A stretch of DNA of 64,000 nucleotides from Rhopalosiphum padi (GCF_020882245.1 NC_083600.1:24614001-24678000), one strand, 5' to 3'; positions 25,465-37,711 are shown, counted from the first letter of the stretch. Notes: a model not told the origin generated them from the sequence alone. Program-made: numbers and translations.

Positions 25465-28400
25465 TTAAAAATATCCCATTATAAAGGAATTAATTAGTTT
25501 ACCAACATTTTTATCAAAACCAATAATAAATAACGTATTTCCTCGACCTAGATTTATTTGTTCATGATGTTTTCCATTTAGACAAAATATAATAACTCTG
25601 AAAAATACAGTGTTTAAATTAATTTATAATCATAATATGGACAATTAATTTTTAAATAGTATTAAATTGGTTTATGAATAAACAGGCTAATCTTTGGTTT
25701 TTTCATTTGGCAATACAGAATTTGTCATAAATTAGTTTTAAGATATAGTTTAAAAAGAATTGAAAAAACTGAATCATAAACCCAAAGAATTTAAAGAAGC
25801 GTGCAAAATCCAAACTAAAACAGTTAAAATTAATATTGGATTCAATTAATGTTACACAACCATAATTATAAGACTATTTATTGACATAGATTAATAAAAA
25901 AATATATTAAAGACTGGAGACATCATTACAATCATATATCATTTGCTCAGTTTTAATTTGGATTTGACTCACTAGTAGTTCATTAAGGCAAGAAATAAGA
26001 ATCTATTCCAATTTTGTGCCATTAATGAGTCAAATCCTATTTAAAATAAAGAATTATAAATTATTGCATCAGTGAAATGTATTAATAGTTTATCTATAAT
26101 ATTAGTCATTATTAAATAAATTTATTTTTTAAGCTATTGTTTTTGGCCATGAATACAAAAATCAGAAAATAATAATCAAAGATTGGTTATAAACAATTTT
26201 AAGCTAGGGTTTATTATTAAAAAATAAAGCAAATATTTTGCTTAAGAATTACACCCGCAACTGTTATCTCCCCCTTAGAAATGTAAAATATAACAAAAAC
26301 TGTGTTAAGCGGGATAGAACCACTCAGACTGCAGTGATAGTTAAAATTCAAAATTGAAATAAAATATAGTTGAGAACATTATCTGTGAAATATCATTTTT
26401 ATTTTATTGATATTACATACAAAAAAGTTCTTATTGTTTCAAAATCCATTAATTTTGAACTTGAAAAACAATATTCTATAGCTTAAGTTTTCCTATTTAT
26501 ATATTGAAAATGTTATTTCTTATTTATAACTGTAGCCTTCTCGGTTCTTTCCCACGCAAAACAGTTCTTGCTGTTTTACATTTGTAAGATGGAGACAACA
26601 CATGTGGGAGTGGCCTCCTCTTAAGAAGATGCCACAAACATAAATTACAACTATTTGTGTTGGTAAGAACCATTTAGGCTATTGTTCTTTTAAACTCATG
26701 CTAGATCTTACAGACATTATTACATTTTTGAAATTGTAAAATTCTTAAAATATGTTTCTCATGAATATAACCGTTTTATTGTCCATGTAAATTGTTTAAG
26801 TTCAAGTAAATATTATTACATAATATTATTGAAAAAAATATTTAATTCTAATTTGTACTTATTTGCTCATTTTAGACTAAAATATAGAAGGGAGGGGTGT
26901 TAGATGATAAGATCCCTTGCGACCACATAAGATAATTCTCAAAATGTAACCAATCAAGGTTTAAGAAACCCAAATTTTCATCATAAACGAGAAACACTTT
27001 AATCATTATTAAAATTTGTTTGATGAAATCATTAACTTAAAAACAATTTATAAAAAAGTATTCTTTTTTAAATTTTTTATTTTGATATTTTTTAAAATTA
27101 AATTATTTTTTTTGCTATGATATTGAAAAAATTAAAACCATATTTATTTATTTATTTATATTCTACGGTAAAAGTTCTATTTTTTAAATTATAGTAATAA
27201 TTTGATTAATAAATGTATCAATTTTATAGTGATATGTTCTTTTTATTATTTTGGGGTTTAAAGAGATTACCTAAAAGATTAAATTTTTTGATCAAATTTG
27301 AAAAAGGTTTCTAGTGGAAAATTGAACTTAGTAGGTATTTTCTTCAGGAGATCAAAATTGAAAATTCTCATACTTTTTAAAATAACTGACTATTAATAAG
27401 TTTTATTTATATGCATTTAAAACCCACCTGTATGCACTAAAAAATCTTAAATATGCATAAATATATGCACTAAAATGTTAAAATATGCAAGAAAACATTA
27501 GCAAAAAAAATTTATTTTTGGAACATTTAATTAAGACAATATATTTTAAAAAATGTATTAAATTATTTAAAATTTATTTTAGTTAGTTTATACCCACTTA
27601 ATGGTTTAGCCATCTACAACTTCGCTTTTGTTAGTTTTTTCTTAAGAAAAAAATGTTATTTTTTAAGTTTTTTTCTATATCATTTAACTATTGACAGTAT
27701 TTACGTTAATTTATAAGTTATTTTGTATGTTTAAGCATATTTTAAATTTTAAATAATATTAAAATTGTCTGTATCAAACTACTTAAATATAAAATATGTG
27801 GTATCCTCTTGATAAACAAATTAAATAAATATAAGTTAATAATCTAATGCTTCAAAATAATAATAATACATACTTTACTGGGTTTTTAAAATGTGTTTGA
27901 TATCCTTTTATAACTTTTTTAAAAAGTCTTAAATTCATTTTGTTAGTTCCCATAAATACAAATACATCAAATTTTTTTTTATGATCTCTAGCCCACTTAA
28001 ATGTAGCTTGAGGATAAACTTCAGAAATAACTTTTTCATCAGAATCTACTGAATCTGAAGCCTCATCAGGTGTCTAAAAGAATCATTTAAATCAATAAGG
28101 CAGGATTATTTTTCAAATGTATGTTAAAATAAAAAATTACCTTAAATAATATGGATTCTAAATAGGCAAAAGTCAAAGGTTGGTTATAATCAATTTCAAT
28201 CTTCTTAGATGTAGTTGGACTTTTTAAACTAAATATAGTTGGTTTATTTTCTAATTTTTCTGGGTAAATTAAAGACAGTGTTATTAATGTAATAGCTTCA
28301 TGTACACTGAGCATTCGTGAACATGCACACATTTTTTTCTTCATACATAATCGACTGTCATATACTATCATTATTTTAAGACCTGTAGGATTTAAGAGCT

Positions 28401-30429
28401 AAAAAAATTATATTAAGATAATATATTTCCAATTTCTAGAATTAAAATAATTGTAAATAAATACTTCGCAAGTTTTTTTTAAAAGATCTTCAGATAGAAA
28501 TGTTGTTAACTTGTCTACTATTTTTGGTAGAGGTTTTATTAAGAACAAAAAACTCGGTTGGTTTTGGTTGACATCATTATCTTTTGAGTGAGTCACATCC
28601 TCTACTGTTTCTTCTGTTGATTCAGGATTAATTTGTAGATTATTGATATTTAAATTTAATAAGTGATGGATACTGTCAACTAATTGGACTTGTTGTTCTC
28701 CCTGACTTTCTTGATATGAAGTTTCAGCTAATGATTTTTGATCATGTTTTGATTGTTCCTTTTCACCTTTGGTTGAAAACTTTTTTGATTTTTTTAAATT
28801 TATCGTAGATTTTTGATTTTTTGTTTTTTTATCACTTAAAGCTGAATTACATTTTTGATCATTCTGATTTTGAGTTTGTGTTTCTTCACTTAATAATTCA
28901 TCTTCATTTTCTACATTTGATTGAATAATTACTTCTTCATTATCTGGTGCTTTTTGTAACTCTATTGATATTTTTAACTTATCATCAATTAATTCGGTTA
29001 CAGTGTTTTCTTCCTTTTTCATAATATTATTTTGCAATTTCAAGATATTTCTGAAATTATTATGTTTTAAATATATTTTTAATTATTTTATAAAATAAAA
29101 TTATTACTTACATTGCTGTTCTAGAATATTTAACATATTCAATAAATGATTCAATTGGGTGTATTTGTGATTTTTTTAATAAAGTTCTATTGTTGAAGCG
29201 TAAAATATATTCCCAAAGCCCTACTTCAGATGATGAATTGCAAAATAATCTGTTTTTAGCAAAAAAGAATGTGTTCTCCAAAATGGTCTTCAATGGCAAA
29301 TTCATAACAAGTGAAGTTAAAATCTAAAATCAGTTTTAATTTACATAAAAATAAAACTTTAACTAGGATTATTTAACTTACAGTGGGATTTCTTTGCATT
29401 TCTCGTGGTATAACTTCGGGTTCATGACCCCATCTATTTAATTCAATTTCATATCGTAATGAACAAACATCCATTTGTTTTATGCCTTCTACTTGATTTA
29501 AAAAGTTGTAAATAAATTTCATTTGTTTATTTTCAAATGTTTCATCACTATTTTCAATACAGACGTCTTTCATTTTAGATCCAAATAATTTTTCAACTTT
29601 TTCAATACCACTCAAAGTATAGACGATATACATAATACGACCTAAAAATGTATTTGAATGATTAATAATTTAAATACTTAAAAAGTAATAATTATTTTAA
29701 AATTTAAATTACACGGTTCGTCGGAATGAATATGAATAAGTTTCATCACATCTCTATGACTCCAACCATCATAACGTTTATTTCTTACTATATGTTCTGT
29801 AGTTAGTAATGGATCTCTATTTAAATACCATTTAGTCATAGCTTTGGTAAAACCCCGACCATGACTATTAGACGTATTGGTTAAGAAACCTAAGCAAAAA
29901 ATGTTTAAGTATTATTCTCTTGGATTTAACATTTTCAAAAATATTTACCCTGATCAAAAAGGATTTTATTAGCTATCGTGCAAAATTTAACAAACATCAA
30001 CAACTTTAATCCATCTGTACATATTTCTGTGATTGCTTTATAAGCATCAGTAACCATTTTTATACATGATTTTAAATTAAATTTAGCACATACAGCCAAT
30101 GCAAAAATCAGAAGCCGATCATCAAGAAGTTTATCTTCTTTTTTAATCTATAATTAATAAAAGTAAATAGTAATAGTAAAAAATACTTAAAAGATATAAC
30201 TCTATACTTGATGTTAACTAACCTTTAAAATTATTGGAACTATTGAATTAATTTCTTCAGGTTTATTTTTTTTAACAATTTTTCCAATTATCCGTACACC
30301 AGTAACATCATCATGATGCTTTGGATCCGAAAATGAAGTTCTAATTGCAGGAGGAACATATATACAATATTCATGTCCCAAGTAAAAGTATCGTCGTAAC
30401 TTAAGTTCAATTAAAGAATATGCAGGCAT
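25465..30429 (-). CDS. Ro60: 60 kDa SS-A/Ro ribonucleoprotein homolog (Ro60), 9 exons, 743 aa, divergent
   Basis: Minus-strand exons are 30429-30223, 30147-29949, 29889-29713, 29641-29382, 29323-29112, 29050-28465, 28398-28141, 28073-27874 and 25597-25465; all nine join in frame. Residues 1-352 form the TROVE RNA-binding ring: LRRYFYLGHEYCIYVPP, LLDDRLLIFALAVCAKFN, GRGFTKAMTKWYLNRDP, KRYDGWSHRDVMKLIHIHS, LLKKSQIHPIESFIEYVKYS. Residues 548-743 are the vWA domain (NPTGLKIMIVYDS, KKFDVFVFMGTNK, IIGFDKN near the end). Ro60 binds misfolded noncoding RNAs and Y RNAs. Two oddities: exon 6 adds roughly 160-195 residues of Glu/Lys/Gln/Asn-rich low complexity between the domains (human Ro60 is 538 aa), and the vWA metal site is lost. 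The start at 30429 gives MPAYSLIELKL; an in-frame start 18 codons upstream lies past a likely 5' UTR acceptor. Intron 8 is 2.3 kb and holds a MITE. Confidence 0.92.
26241..26635. mobile_element. TTAA-flanked MITE copy A, in Ro60 intron 8
   Basis: The ends are TTAA-bordered and inverted over about 80 bp. The left carries AAATGTAAAATATAACAAAA then GCGGGATAGAACC; the right, read inward, carries AAATGTAAAACAGCAAGAAC then GTGGGAAAGAACC. The right terminus (GAGGAGGCC, ACATGTGTTGTCTCC) recurs elsewhere in the window. TTAA flanks suggest a piggyBac-type origin; no coding sequence is left. Confidence 0.7.
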
Positions 30430-31027
30430 CTTGATAAGTTTTTTGAAAACTATTTTAACTAAAATAATAAATAAAATGTCCAATATAAATATATATATAT
30501 ATTTTATTTAAAACTTAAAAATGACAAAAGTAAGTAGCATATATAGAGTATATAGGTTTATTTAGTATAAAATAAATCATAATTCATAATAAAATAATGA
30601 TGGTAAATGCACAGTTATGTACTCATATGTAAGTAAGTCAAAGAAAAAGAATTCAATTGGTTCTAATTTCTAGTACCTATAGACTATAGAGTCCTCAAAC
30701 AAACCAATTAGGACCGAGCAATGCGGACTTACTTTTATAATTTACATTCGAATTTAACGAACTTCAGTATTCTTTGGCAGAAAAAAAATGTCAAATGCAT
30801 TTAACTATACAATTTATAAAAAAATTATTTAAATTAATAATATAATTTATAATTATGAAAAAGTAAAAAGTAATGTCAACAAGTTGGTGGATACCACAAG
30901 CACTTAAATATATAATACAGATATGGAAATATGTAATACAAATTATAATATTATGTCCGCGTTAAATTAAATACTGATTACTGAGACTAAAATAGTAAAT
31001 ACTAAATTGTGTATTACGATCACAAAT

Positions 31028-31060
31028 TCACAGATATATAAAATTTTTATATATCTGTGA
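31028..31060. repeat. Perfect 33-bp palindrome upstream of Ro60
   Basis: Sixteen-base arms beginning TCACAGATATATAAAA surround one central T. It lies about 600 bp before the Ro60 start codon. It may form a hairpin or be the fold of a decayed MITE. Confidence 0.8.
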
Positions 31061-31094
31061 TTACGATACATTCGATACACTGATACCTTAGAAT

Positions 31095-31121
31095 TTAGAT
31101 CATAATGATCATATGATCTAA
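31095..31121. repeat. Ten-base-arm hairpin upstream of Ro60
   Basis: TTAGATCATA and TATGATCTAA are exact reverse complements around a 7-base spacer, 35 bp from the palindrome at 31028-31060. Confidence 0.7.
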
Positions 31122-31306
31122 GACTGATACGAACTGTATGACCATGACCATTTATTCAGTATTTAATCAAATATTATAAATTTACTAAAGTACTTCACAC
31201 ACGTTCTGGCAACACTGGGCTATAGTTATAATCATGGTTACGAGTTATAATACTCATGACCACGAATTAAAATAGACCTATTTTGTCATAATAATACTGA
31301 CTGGCT

Positions 31307-31735
31307 CAATTGTGGCGTATCCACGATTTATTTTACGGGGGTGTTTTAAAATTTAATAGACTTATGGTAAGTGGAGGGCAAGTTCATCAATAACCTCTGC
31401 CCTAAATATAGGTATATCTCTGTGGATATTCATTAATGCTAATAAGCCATTCAGCTTGTTTTCTCCAACGGTAATTCTTAAATAACTTTTAAGTCTACGG
31501 AGTGTTGAAAAGTAGCGTACACTCTCAGCTGTAGTGGCAAGGATCGTTGCCGATATAACCAACAGCCTGTGAATCGTATAGGAAAAATAATAGAACTACA
31601 ATTTATTAATTATTATGAATGATTATTTCTTGCACTCGTGTAGACAAAATTGCACTGTGAGTAAGTTTGGAGTTTGGTCAAATATAACAAAATACGGCCG
31701 ATGGTGGGTGTTCACACACCCTAAATACGCCCCTG
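31307..31735 (-). mobile_element. hAT-type element remnant with transposase C-terminus
   Basis: The right end reads CAGGGGCGTATTTAGGG inward and the left CAATTGTGGCGTAT, sharing GGCGTAT. An imperfect 8-bp flank (gactggct at 31299-31306, aactggct at 31736-31743) fits a hAT target duplication. Inside, the minus strand encodes RYFSTLRRLKSYLRITVGE and LNGLLALMNIHRDI, the hAT dimerisation region seen in ZMYM1-like transposases. Confidence 0.7.
31362..31562 (-). pseudogene. hAT transposase dimerisation-domain fragment
   Basis: About 66 codons, open to a stop, containing ESVRYFSTLRRLKSYLR and NGLLALMNIHRDIP. The order S-(F)STL-K/R-x-YLR followed by LNGL-LLNIHR is typical of the hAT C-terminal domain. 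The rest of the transposase is absent. Confidence 0.7.
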
Positions 31736-31749
31736 AACTGGCTCCACAC

Positions 31750-31797
31750 CACGGTTTAAGATATATCTTATCATTAAGTATAATATCTTAAACCGTG
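31750..31797. repeat. Fifteen-base-arm hairpin beside the hAT remnant
   Basis: CACGGTTTAAGATAT (31750-31764) and ATATCTTAAACCGTG (31783-31797) are exact inverted copies with an 18-base loop. It abuts the hAT target duplication. Confidence 0.8.
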
Positions 31798-33829
31798 CTC
31801 CATACTCCATACCTGTCGCGAACATAGGGGGGGGTATTTAAACCCCCTCCGAAATATCAGGAACAAAAAATAAATTACCTGTCCTACAAATGAATGGTAT
31901 GATATTTATGTAGATATTTTCAAAAAACCCCCGAAATTTTTTACTGCGTTCGCGCCAGCTCCATACACACAATAATTGCTTCGATTACAATATCTAAATG
32001 AACCGAATTAAGATATTATTAGTATAGGTGGCTAAAAGAAAAAATTTCAAAAAAAAATCATCAAAATTACGAAAATTTGCGAATTATTTTGAATTTAAAA
32101 TTCTTAAATTTTTTAATATTCATGCCACAGATTTTAAAATTGATTACAACTATAAGGTTCATCATAAATTGTTTTGACTAGAATTAAAAAAAAATTGAGC
32201 GTAATTACATAAATAATTGTTGAGCGTTTGAATTTTAAACAGGGGTGGATGGGCAATATTTTCTTATTGGGAATTTTTTTAAAACTATAAAACATTATAA
32301 TTATTATTAAAATAATAAAAATCATCTTTGGTTAATATTTTTTTAATAATTTACTTTTAGATTTTTAGAAGCTACTTTTTCAATTATTTGATTGGACTAA
32401 TTGCAGTCAATTATGAATTATGGTCAATAGACAATAACCATTTCTTGATAAACATGTTCATAAAACGTTATAAAAGATCTTGTGACAGAGTAAGTGTAGG
32501 TATTCCTTAAATATAATAAATACTTTGTTGAATAAAATTTATATTTATACTTGCATTTGTTATTTATATTTAGGACAAAGGACTTGTAGCTCTAAAAGTA
32601 AAATAATCAAATTAAAATCTAAAAGTCAAATTATATAACCAAATATGAACTTTAACACCCAAAATATGCAATTTTAAAAACAAGAGTATTACCTATTGTA
32701 AATTGTAATCTATTTTTTTTATTTAGTTATAAATTTACAACTTACAACTTTACAATGGCTAAGTATCGACTATCCATCATATTTTGTGCAGTAATCCAAC
32801 TATAAAAAAAAATGAATAGATAAATGGGAAATAAATGTAATTTGTAATCCTCAAATTCATCTAGGAAAATTTGCAAAATAATTCACAAAATTATAATTCA
32901 ACAATTATATTATAATAACAACTTAAAAAAAAAACTGCGAGTTATTTAATATGATAGTGGTATCATTGTATCAAACATGTGGCTCACATGCTCGTACGGC
33001 TGGCGAACGCTTTCAGTATTTTTCTCGAAACTAGAAAAAATATTAAAAATCAAGAGATAATGAAATTAAAATGTTGAAACGTCAATATTTTCAACAAAAA
33101 AATTAACTCGACAAAATGGCTATCTTTAATTTTTTCGAAAAAAATTAAATAAAAAAATATATTTTTTTTAACTTTTTTACCAAAACATTAAAATAAATTA
33201 AAATATGAAATATTTGTATTTATTATCCCCGTGAATCTTATTAAAAACCAGAATTATGATATCTCTATTATTTCAGGATATATTGCAATGGGTAAATCTT
33301 CGCGGGACACCCTGAAATTGAATATTATAAACCAGAGCTCACTGGGAAAATCCTTATAATATAGTGATTTGTTTAGTGATTAATTAATAATATTTTTTAT
33401 TTTGACTGTTTGAATTTGACTTTTTTTACAAAATATGTTACTGGGTTTCGTATACATTTTGATACTATAAATTAATAATTATTGAAGAATTAAATAATAT
33501 ACAAGACGATTACCTATATTTATTAACATTTTATTTTTGATGATATAATATTGATCATTTTTAACAATGTTACCTTTTTAACTTGATCATAATTTTAGAC
33601 TTTAAACGAATCAACAATAGCCAACATTTATTATGAACATTTAATTTTAAATACAGTCGCATCAGAATAATTTTGCTGCAATTAGGTATGTTTTTGAAAT
33701 AATGATCGATTGGCGAATTATATGTAGGTAAGCACATTTTAAATTCTTATTTGTCAGCTAGTAGAACAACAAAATCGATACAAATTAAAAAATAATTTTT
33801 CTCGTGCAGAATAAGTACATTTCGCGGGA

Positions 33830-34045
33830 GTGTAATAGATTGGATCGAGATAAAGGCGAGTCATTTGATGACTTCTTCGGACGGTTGTGCGTCGCAATGT
33901 TTGGTTGTCCGGCGTATCCACGGCAACACAATTAGCATGCAAGTCGTCTAATGGTCAGAACCGGCTGTGGCTACGTCTTTTCATTTATATCAACACCACC
34001 GAATCCTCGGGAACTATAATACAATATAATATTGTCGTCGTACAG
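33830..34045 (+). other. Candidate noncoding 5' exon upstream of the cadherin gene
   Basis: About 200 bp of GC-richer sequence stands out from its AT-rich surroundings and ends in cgtcgtacag followed by gtcagt, a good splice donor at 34045/34046. There is no convincing protein in it. It could be a first exon of the cadherin gene 3.6 kb downstream, but only base composition and one donor support this. Confidence 0.22.
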
Positions 34046-36434
34046 GTCAGTTATATAATATGTAATTATTTTTAAAAGAAGACAATAACAAGATCGTCAT
34101 TTTTCTTAAACAGTAATAAAGTGTTACTCGACCTTTGTTTAATTTATTTATGAATAATTTTACCACTACATCAAATGCCAGGTGTTCATTTTCAAACCAT
34201 ACGTATACAGTAAGTTTATGTACAGTTAAACTTTCAACACCAAACTTGCTTCGTTCTGTATTTTTTTCTTTTGATAAAAATCATCATCGTCTAAAGTTTA
34301 GTAAGTAGTTATTATTATATCATAGCACGAATTTCACTTCATTTCGTGGTAACTCTATTCTAGTTTTGGTGTCGATTTGTTTTTTTAGTTGAATGTAATT
34401 TTTGTATGCCATAAAATTATAATATGCGTAACAATGAATTTTGAGTTGCCTATAGTGTATTTTATTAGGCTAATATGTGATAATATTTTATTTTTACAAC
34501 TATGACATTACCTAATTTAAAGATCATGACTTTTTTGTAGTATGATTGCGTTAATACTACGTAGGTATTTTAAACCGTTATTCGCATACCATATTTTATT
34601 TTAAAGACTATATCGATCAGTTTATGAGTATTGTTACGTGACAAATGCAAATATTGTACATATTTTTAAAATTTTATGTTTTAGCTAATTGACTTGATGA
34701 CCAGAGTTTGGCGTTTTTTTATCGAAATCTTATTTTTATTTTTGTAAAGTTTTAACCTAAGCCAAAGGTTACAAATACATTTTATAAATGGTAGATAATA
34801 TTTGTAGGTAATCGTATCTCATGAATTCAAATAATTATAGAGACGTTTCCAATCGTGTAATATTGAATTATAGACGCACGATATACCTATCAATTACATC
34901 AGTGTAGTGTGTAGATATCGGCTGATAGGAATATCCTAGATCCTAGAAACTTTAATAATTAATTAACATTATAATAATTTATAATACACACACATACATA
35001 ATTCGTATTTCATAGTACACTAAAATATATGGAGTACCTTTTTTCTAAACATTAAGAATACGACCATCGTTGGCTTTATATTATGTATAGGTACTTTACA
35101 CGTATTTGTTTGGTCTTTATATTTATTTTAGAAACTATGTATATTATAGGTAGTATATAAATATAATGTATATAATAAGATTGTTACTCAATATTTTAGA
35201 TAGGTATTTCATTTGAAGTCGGTTTGAAAATGAATCCTAGGATATGATCAGAATTCCTTTTTTGTTTAAAAATATGATTTGTGTAAATATTATTTGTATT
35301 TTTATCATTTGTTTTCATTATTATGAGTGATTATTTTTATTAAAAGTTATTATTACGGGTTCGTTAGTGATTCCAAATATTTTCGATCAGTTCTATTTTG
35401 GTTATGGTAAATATGGTTATATAAGATTCTAGAATACCATTAAAATATCTTTAGAGTTAAAATTGTGAGAAGTGATTAATATTAAAATGTAATTCTTCGA
35501 TAAAAGTTGTTAGTGCTTAAACGCAATTCAAATAGTATCATAAGCTTAAAGTACTTATATTTTTTATTTGTTAACCCTGCAAATTAGTTCTATGAATTGT
35601 TATTTCCAAAATTTAACAGAAATTTCACGAAAACCTTATTAAAGAAAGTTAGAGACGTATCGAAAAAGAATTCTATATATATTCTAGGCTATAAGTACTA
35701 AACATTTTAAGTACGTTGATATTTTTTGATACGATAATGCTATTTCTAGAACTTGATTTAAATGTACCGATAATTATTAAATATTACGATTTTAACGTAT
35801 ACAAAACATGTAAAAGTGTATATTTAATATTTTTTATTTTTTACACAATAACAATGTAATTTCCGAAAAAACAATCATTAAATCTGTATATTATATTATA
35901 CGCATGAAAAAAGTAGAAAAAAGTAAACTATTTATTTATCGTTTAACCGAATATACGGTTATATTAGGCATCAGTATATACAGTTTAAGTATAAATTGCA
36001 ATAATTATTTCTGGTGACTTCTGGAATTTGGAATTATGGTTTAATATTATTTTGTAGCTAAATGTATAATAATATAATCCAAAATCCAAAATTTCATAAG
36101 ACAATAGAGCTATTAGAACTTAAATATTAGGAATGTGTGTAAAAGAAATAAAGACTGTATTATAATACTATAACGTAAAATTGAACTTCATCGATTTTTT
36201 TTTTACTTGGGCTCTAATAAGTATGCTAATTTAATTTTGAATGCGTATTCGTAGGTAGGTACGTGTGTACAATGTGTACATAACATGCTCACATAACATC
36301 GGTCGTACATACATAACAACATTTTCGGGTCAAATCGTCAAGAACGCAATGCATTTTTTTCGGACCCGGCTGTAAGGTAACTGACCACTATAATATAGTA
36401 TATAATACATATTTAACCACCCCTTTTCCTGGCT

Positions 36435-36452
36435 GTGTCAGTTGACTGACAC
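36435..36452. promoter_or_regulatory. Perfect 18-bp inverted repeat upstream of the cadherin gene
   Basis: GTGTCAGT and ACTGACAC flank a two-base centre. It is symmetric enough for a dimeric transcription factor but matches no site I can name with certainty. Confidence 0.3.
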
Positions 36453-36737
36453 TGTCTAGAAAATTGCGTTTAGCACGATTGTTTCGGTAGCACTGGAAGT
36501 AAAATAAAAAGCACAAGTTATAAGAAAATAACAAATGAATGGCCTTACAAATACATAGACGGAAATTTATTCATTATAGCAGCGATGTTTTATTGAGCAA
36601 ATGCGTATACTTAACGTGTAAACATATTATTATATTTTATATGTACTTACATTTAAAAAAAAAACCCAAAAATCCCTTTCCCGACCTTCTCTTATGTCTA
36701 GTGTTTAGAAACAGCGCGAAGGGCTAACGACCGGTAG

Positions 36738-36745
36738 TCACGTGA
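36738..36745. promoter_or_regulatory. Palindromic E-box TCACGTGA upstream of the cadherin gene
   Basis: TCACGTGA is the symmetric bHLH-zip E-box. It sits in a GC-richer block (36720-36850), about 0.9 kb before the cadherin start. Use as a regulatory site is inferred. Confidence 0.3.
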
Positions 36746-36889
36746 AATCGAGTTTTCGTTTTATTCGTTTTATTACTGAATGGACACGGGTCAAAGGCTC
36801 CGGCCATTCCGTGACCTCGTTTACCTCCATCGTCCGTTCGTATTAGACTGTCACATTTGCATTTATCGAACCGAGAGTGTTTCCACACA

Positions 36890-36935
36890 CGCATGCACAC
36901 ACAGTACACACACACATACACAAACACACACCCAC
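36890..36935. repeat. (CA)n-rich microsatellite
   Basis: An interrupted CA run upstream of the cadherin gene. Confidence 0.9.
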
Positions 36936-36970
36936 ACTCATTAAGAAATCGCCGGTTATAAACGACCCGA

Positions 36971-37009
36971 GAATAATAATATAATATAATAATAATAATA
37001 ATAATAATA
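36971..37009. repeat. (AAT)n microsatellite
   Basis: A run of ATA/AAT units, partly mixed with ATAAT. Confidence 0.9.
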
Positions 37010-37618
37010 CAACCGCAAAATCGTGGCTCGACTATATACACACAACACTGCACGAGTATCTATTCCGTGGGCGCGTTCAATGAATGGATACTATAAGAAC
37101 TTTGCTAAAACTCGACAGTTGTGTGTACTAGTAATATTATTCATTTCATTCAATTATATAGTAAAATATTCTGCAGGTTTAAAGATCAAGAGTTATCTGG
37201 TATCAAGCACGGGGCGATCTCTGTACCTGTATTATGGCTAGGTGCGTGTATATATATATATATATATATACTTATACGCGGGAGGAAGTTTAAAATTAAA
37301 TATGCCCACACACGGAATTACAATAATTGTATTATAATTTATTATAATAACAGTTGAAAATTGAATTTAGTATAAAAAAAATTTATAATTTGAGTGCATA
37401 CTGTAAGAATTGTACATAATATACCTACCTACTTACCTATATGATTATATGTATTATGATATCGAAACGAACGTTGCAGCGCGTGCGTATATAATAATTT
37501 AATATAATATAATATATAATGTGGTGTATTATTGAACACCTCGTCACGCCGATGATATTATTGTGATAAATAAATCACGTTTAACGATTCGCGTGCTGTA
37601 TCGTGTTTAGGAGCGATT

Positions 37619-37711
37619 ATGAGGCATGGCGAGTACGCTCTAGCAGCAGATGAGCGTCTGGACCACGTTGCTGGCGATGGCCGCCGTCGCGGTCGTCACA
37701 GTCACCGGTAA
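37619..37711 (+). promoter_or_regulatory. Overlapping upstream ORF on the cadherin start
   Basis: An ATG at 37619 opens a 30-codon frame that runs across the cadherin start at 37650 in another frame and stops at 37709-37711. If the transcript includes it, it should lower initiation at the main ATG. A sequence like a splice acceptor (cgtgtttag, ending at 37610) lies just upstream, so the 5' UTR is probably itself spliced. Confidence 0.4.

Larger units (their letters stand above)
30430..37649. other. Region between divergent Ro60 and cadherin genes
   Basis: Ro60 is transcribed leftward and the cadherin rightward, so both promoters lie in these 7 kb. Visible items are the palindromes, the hAT remnant, the candidate exon near 34 kb, the E-box and symmetric site near 36.4-36.7 kb, and microsatellites. 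No coding gene was found. Confidence 0.5.

Noticed and set aside
25465..30429. Ro60 as a possible bacterial or viral transfer
   Set aside because: Nine spliced exons with host-like composition and an animal-type domain order argue for a resident gene.
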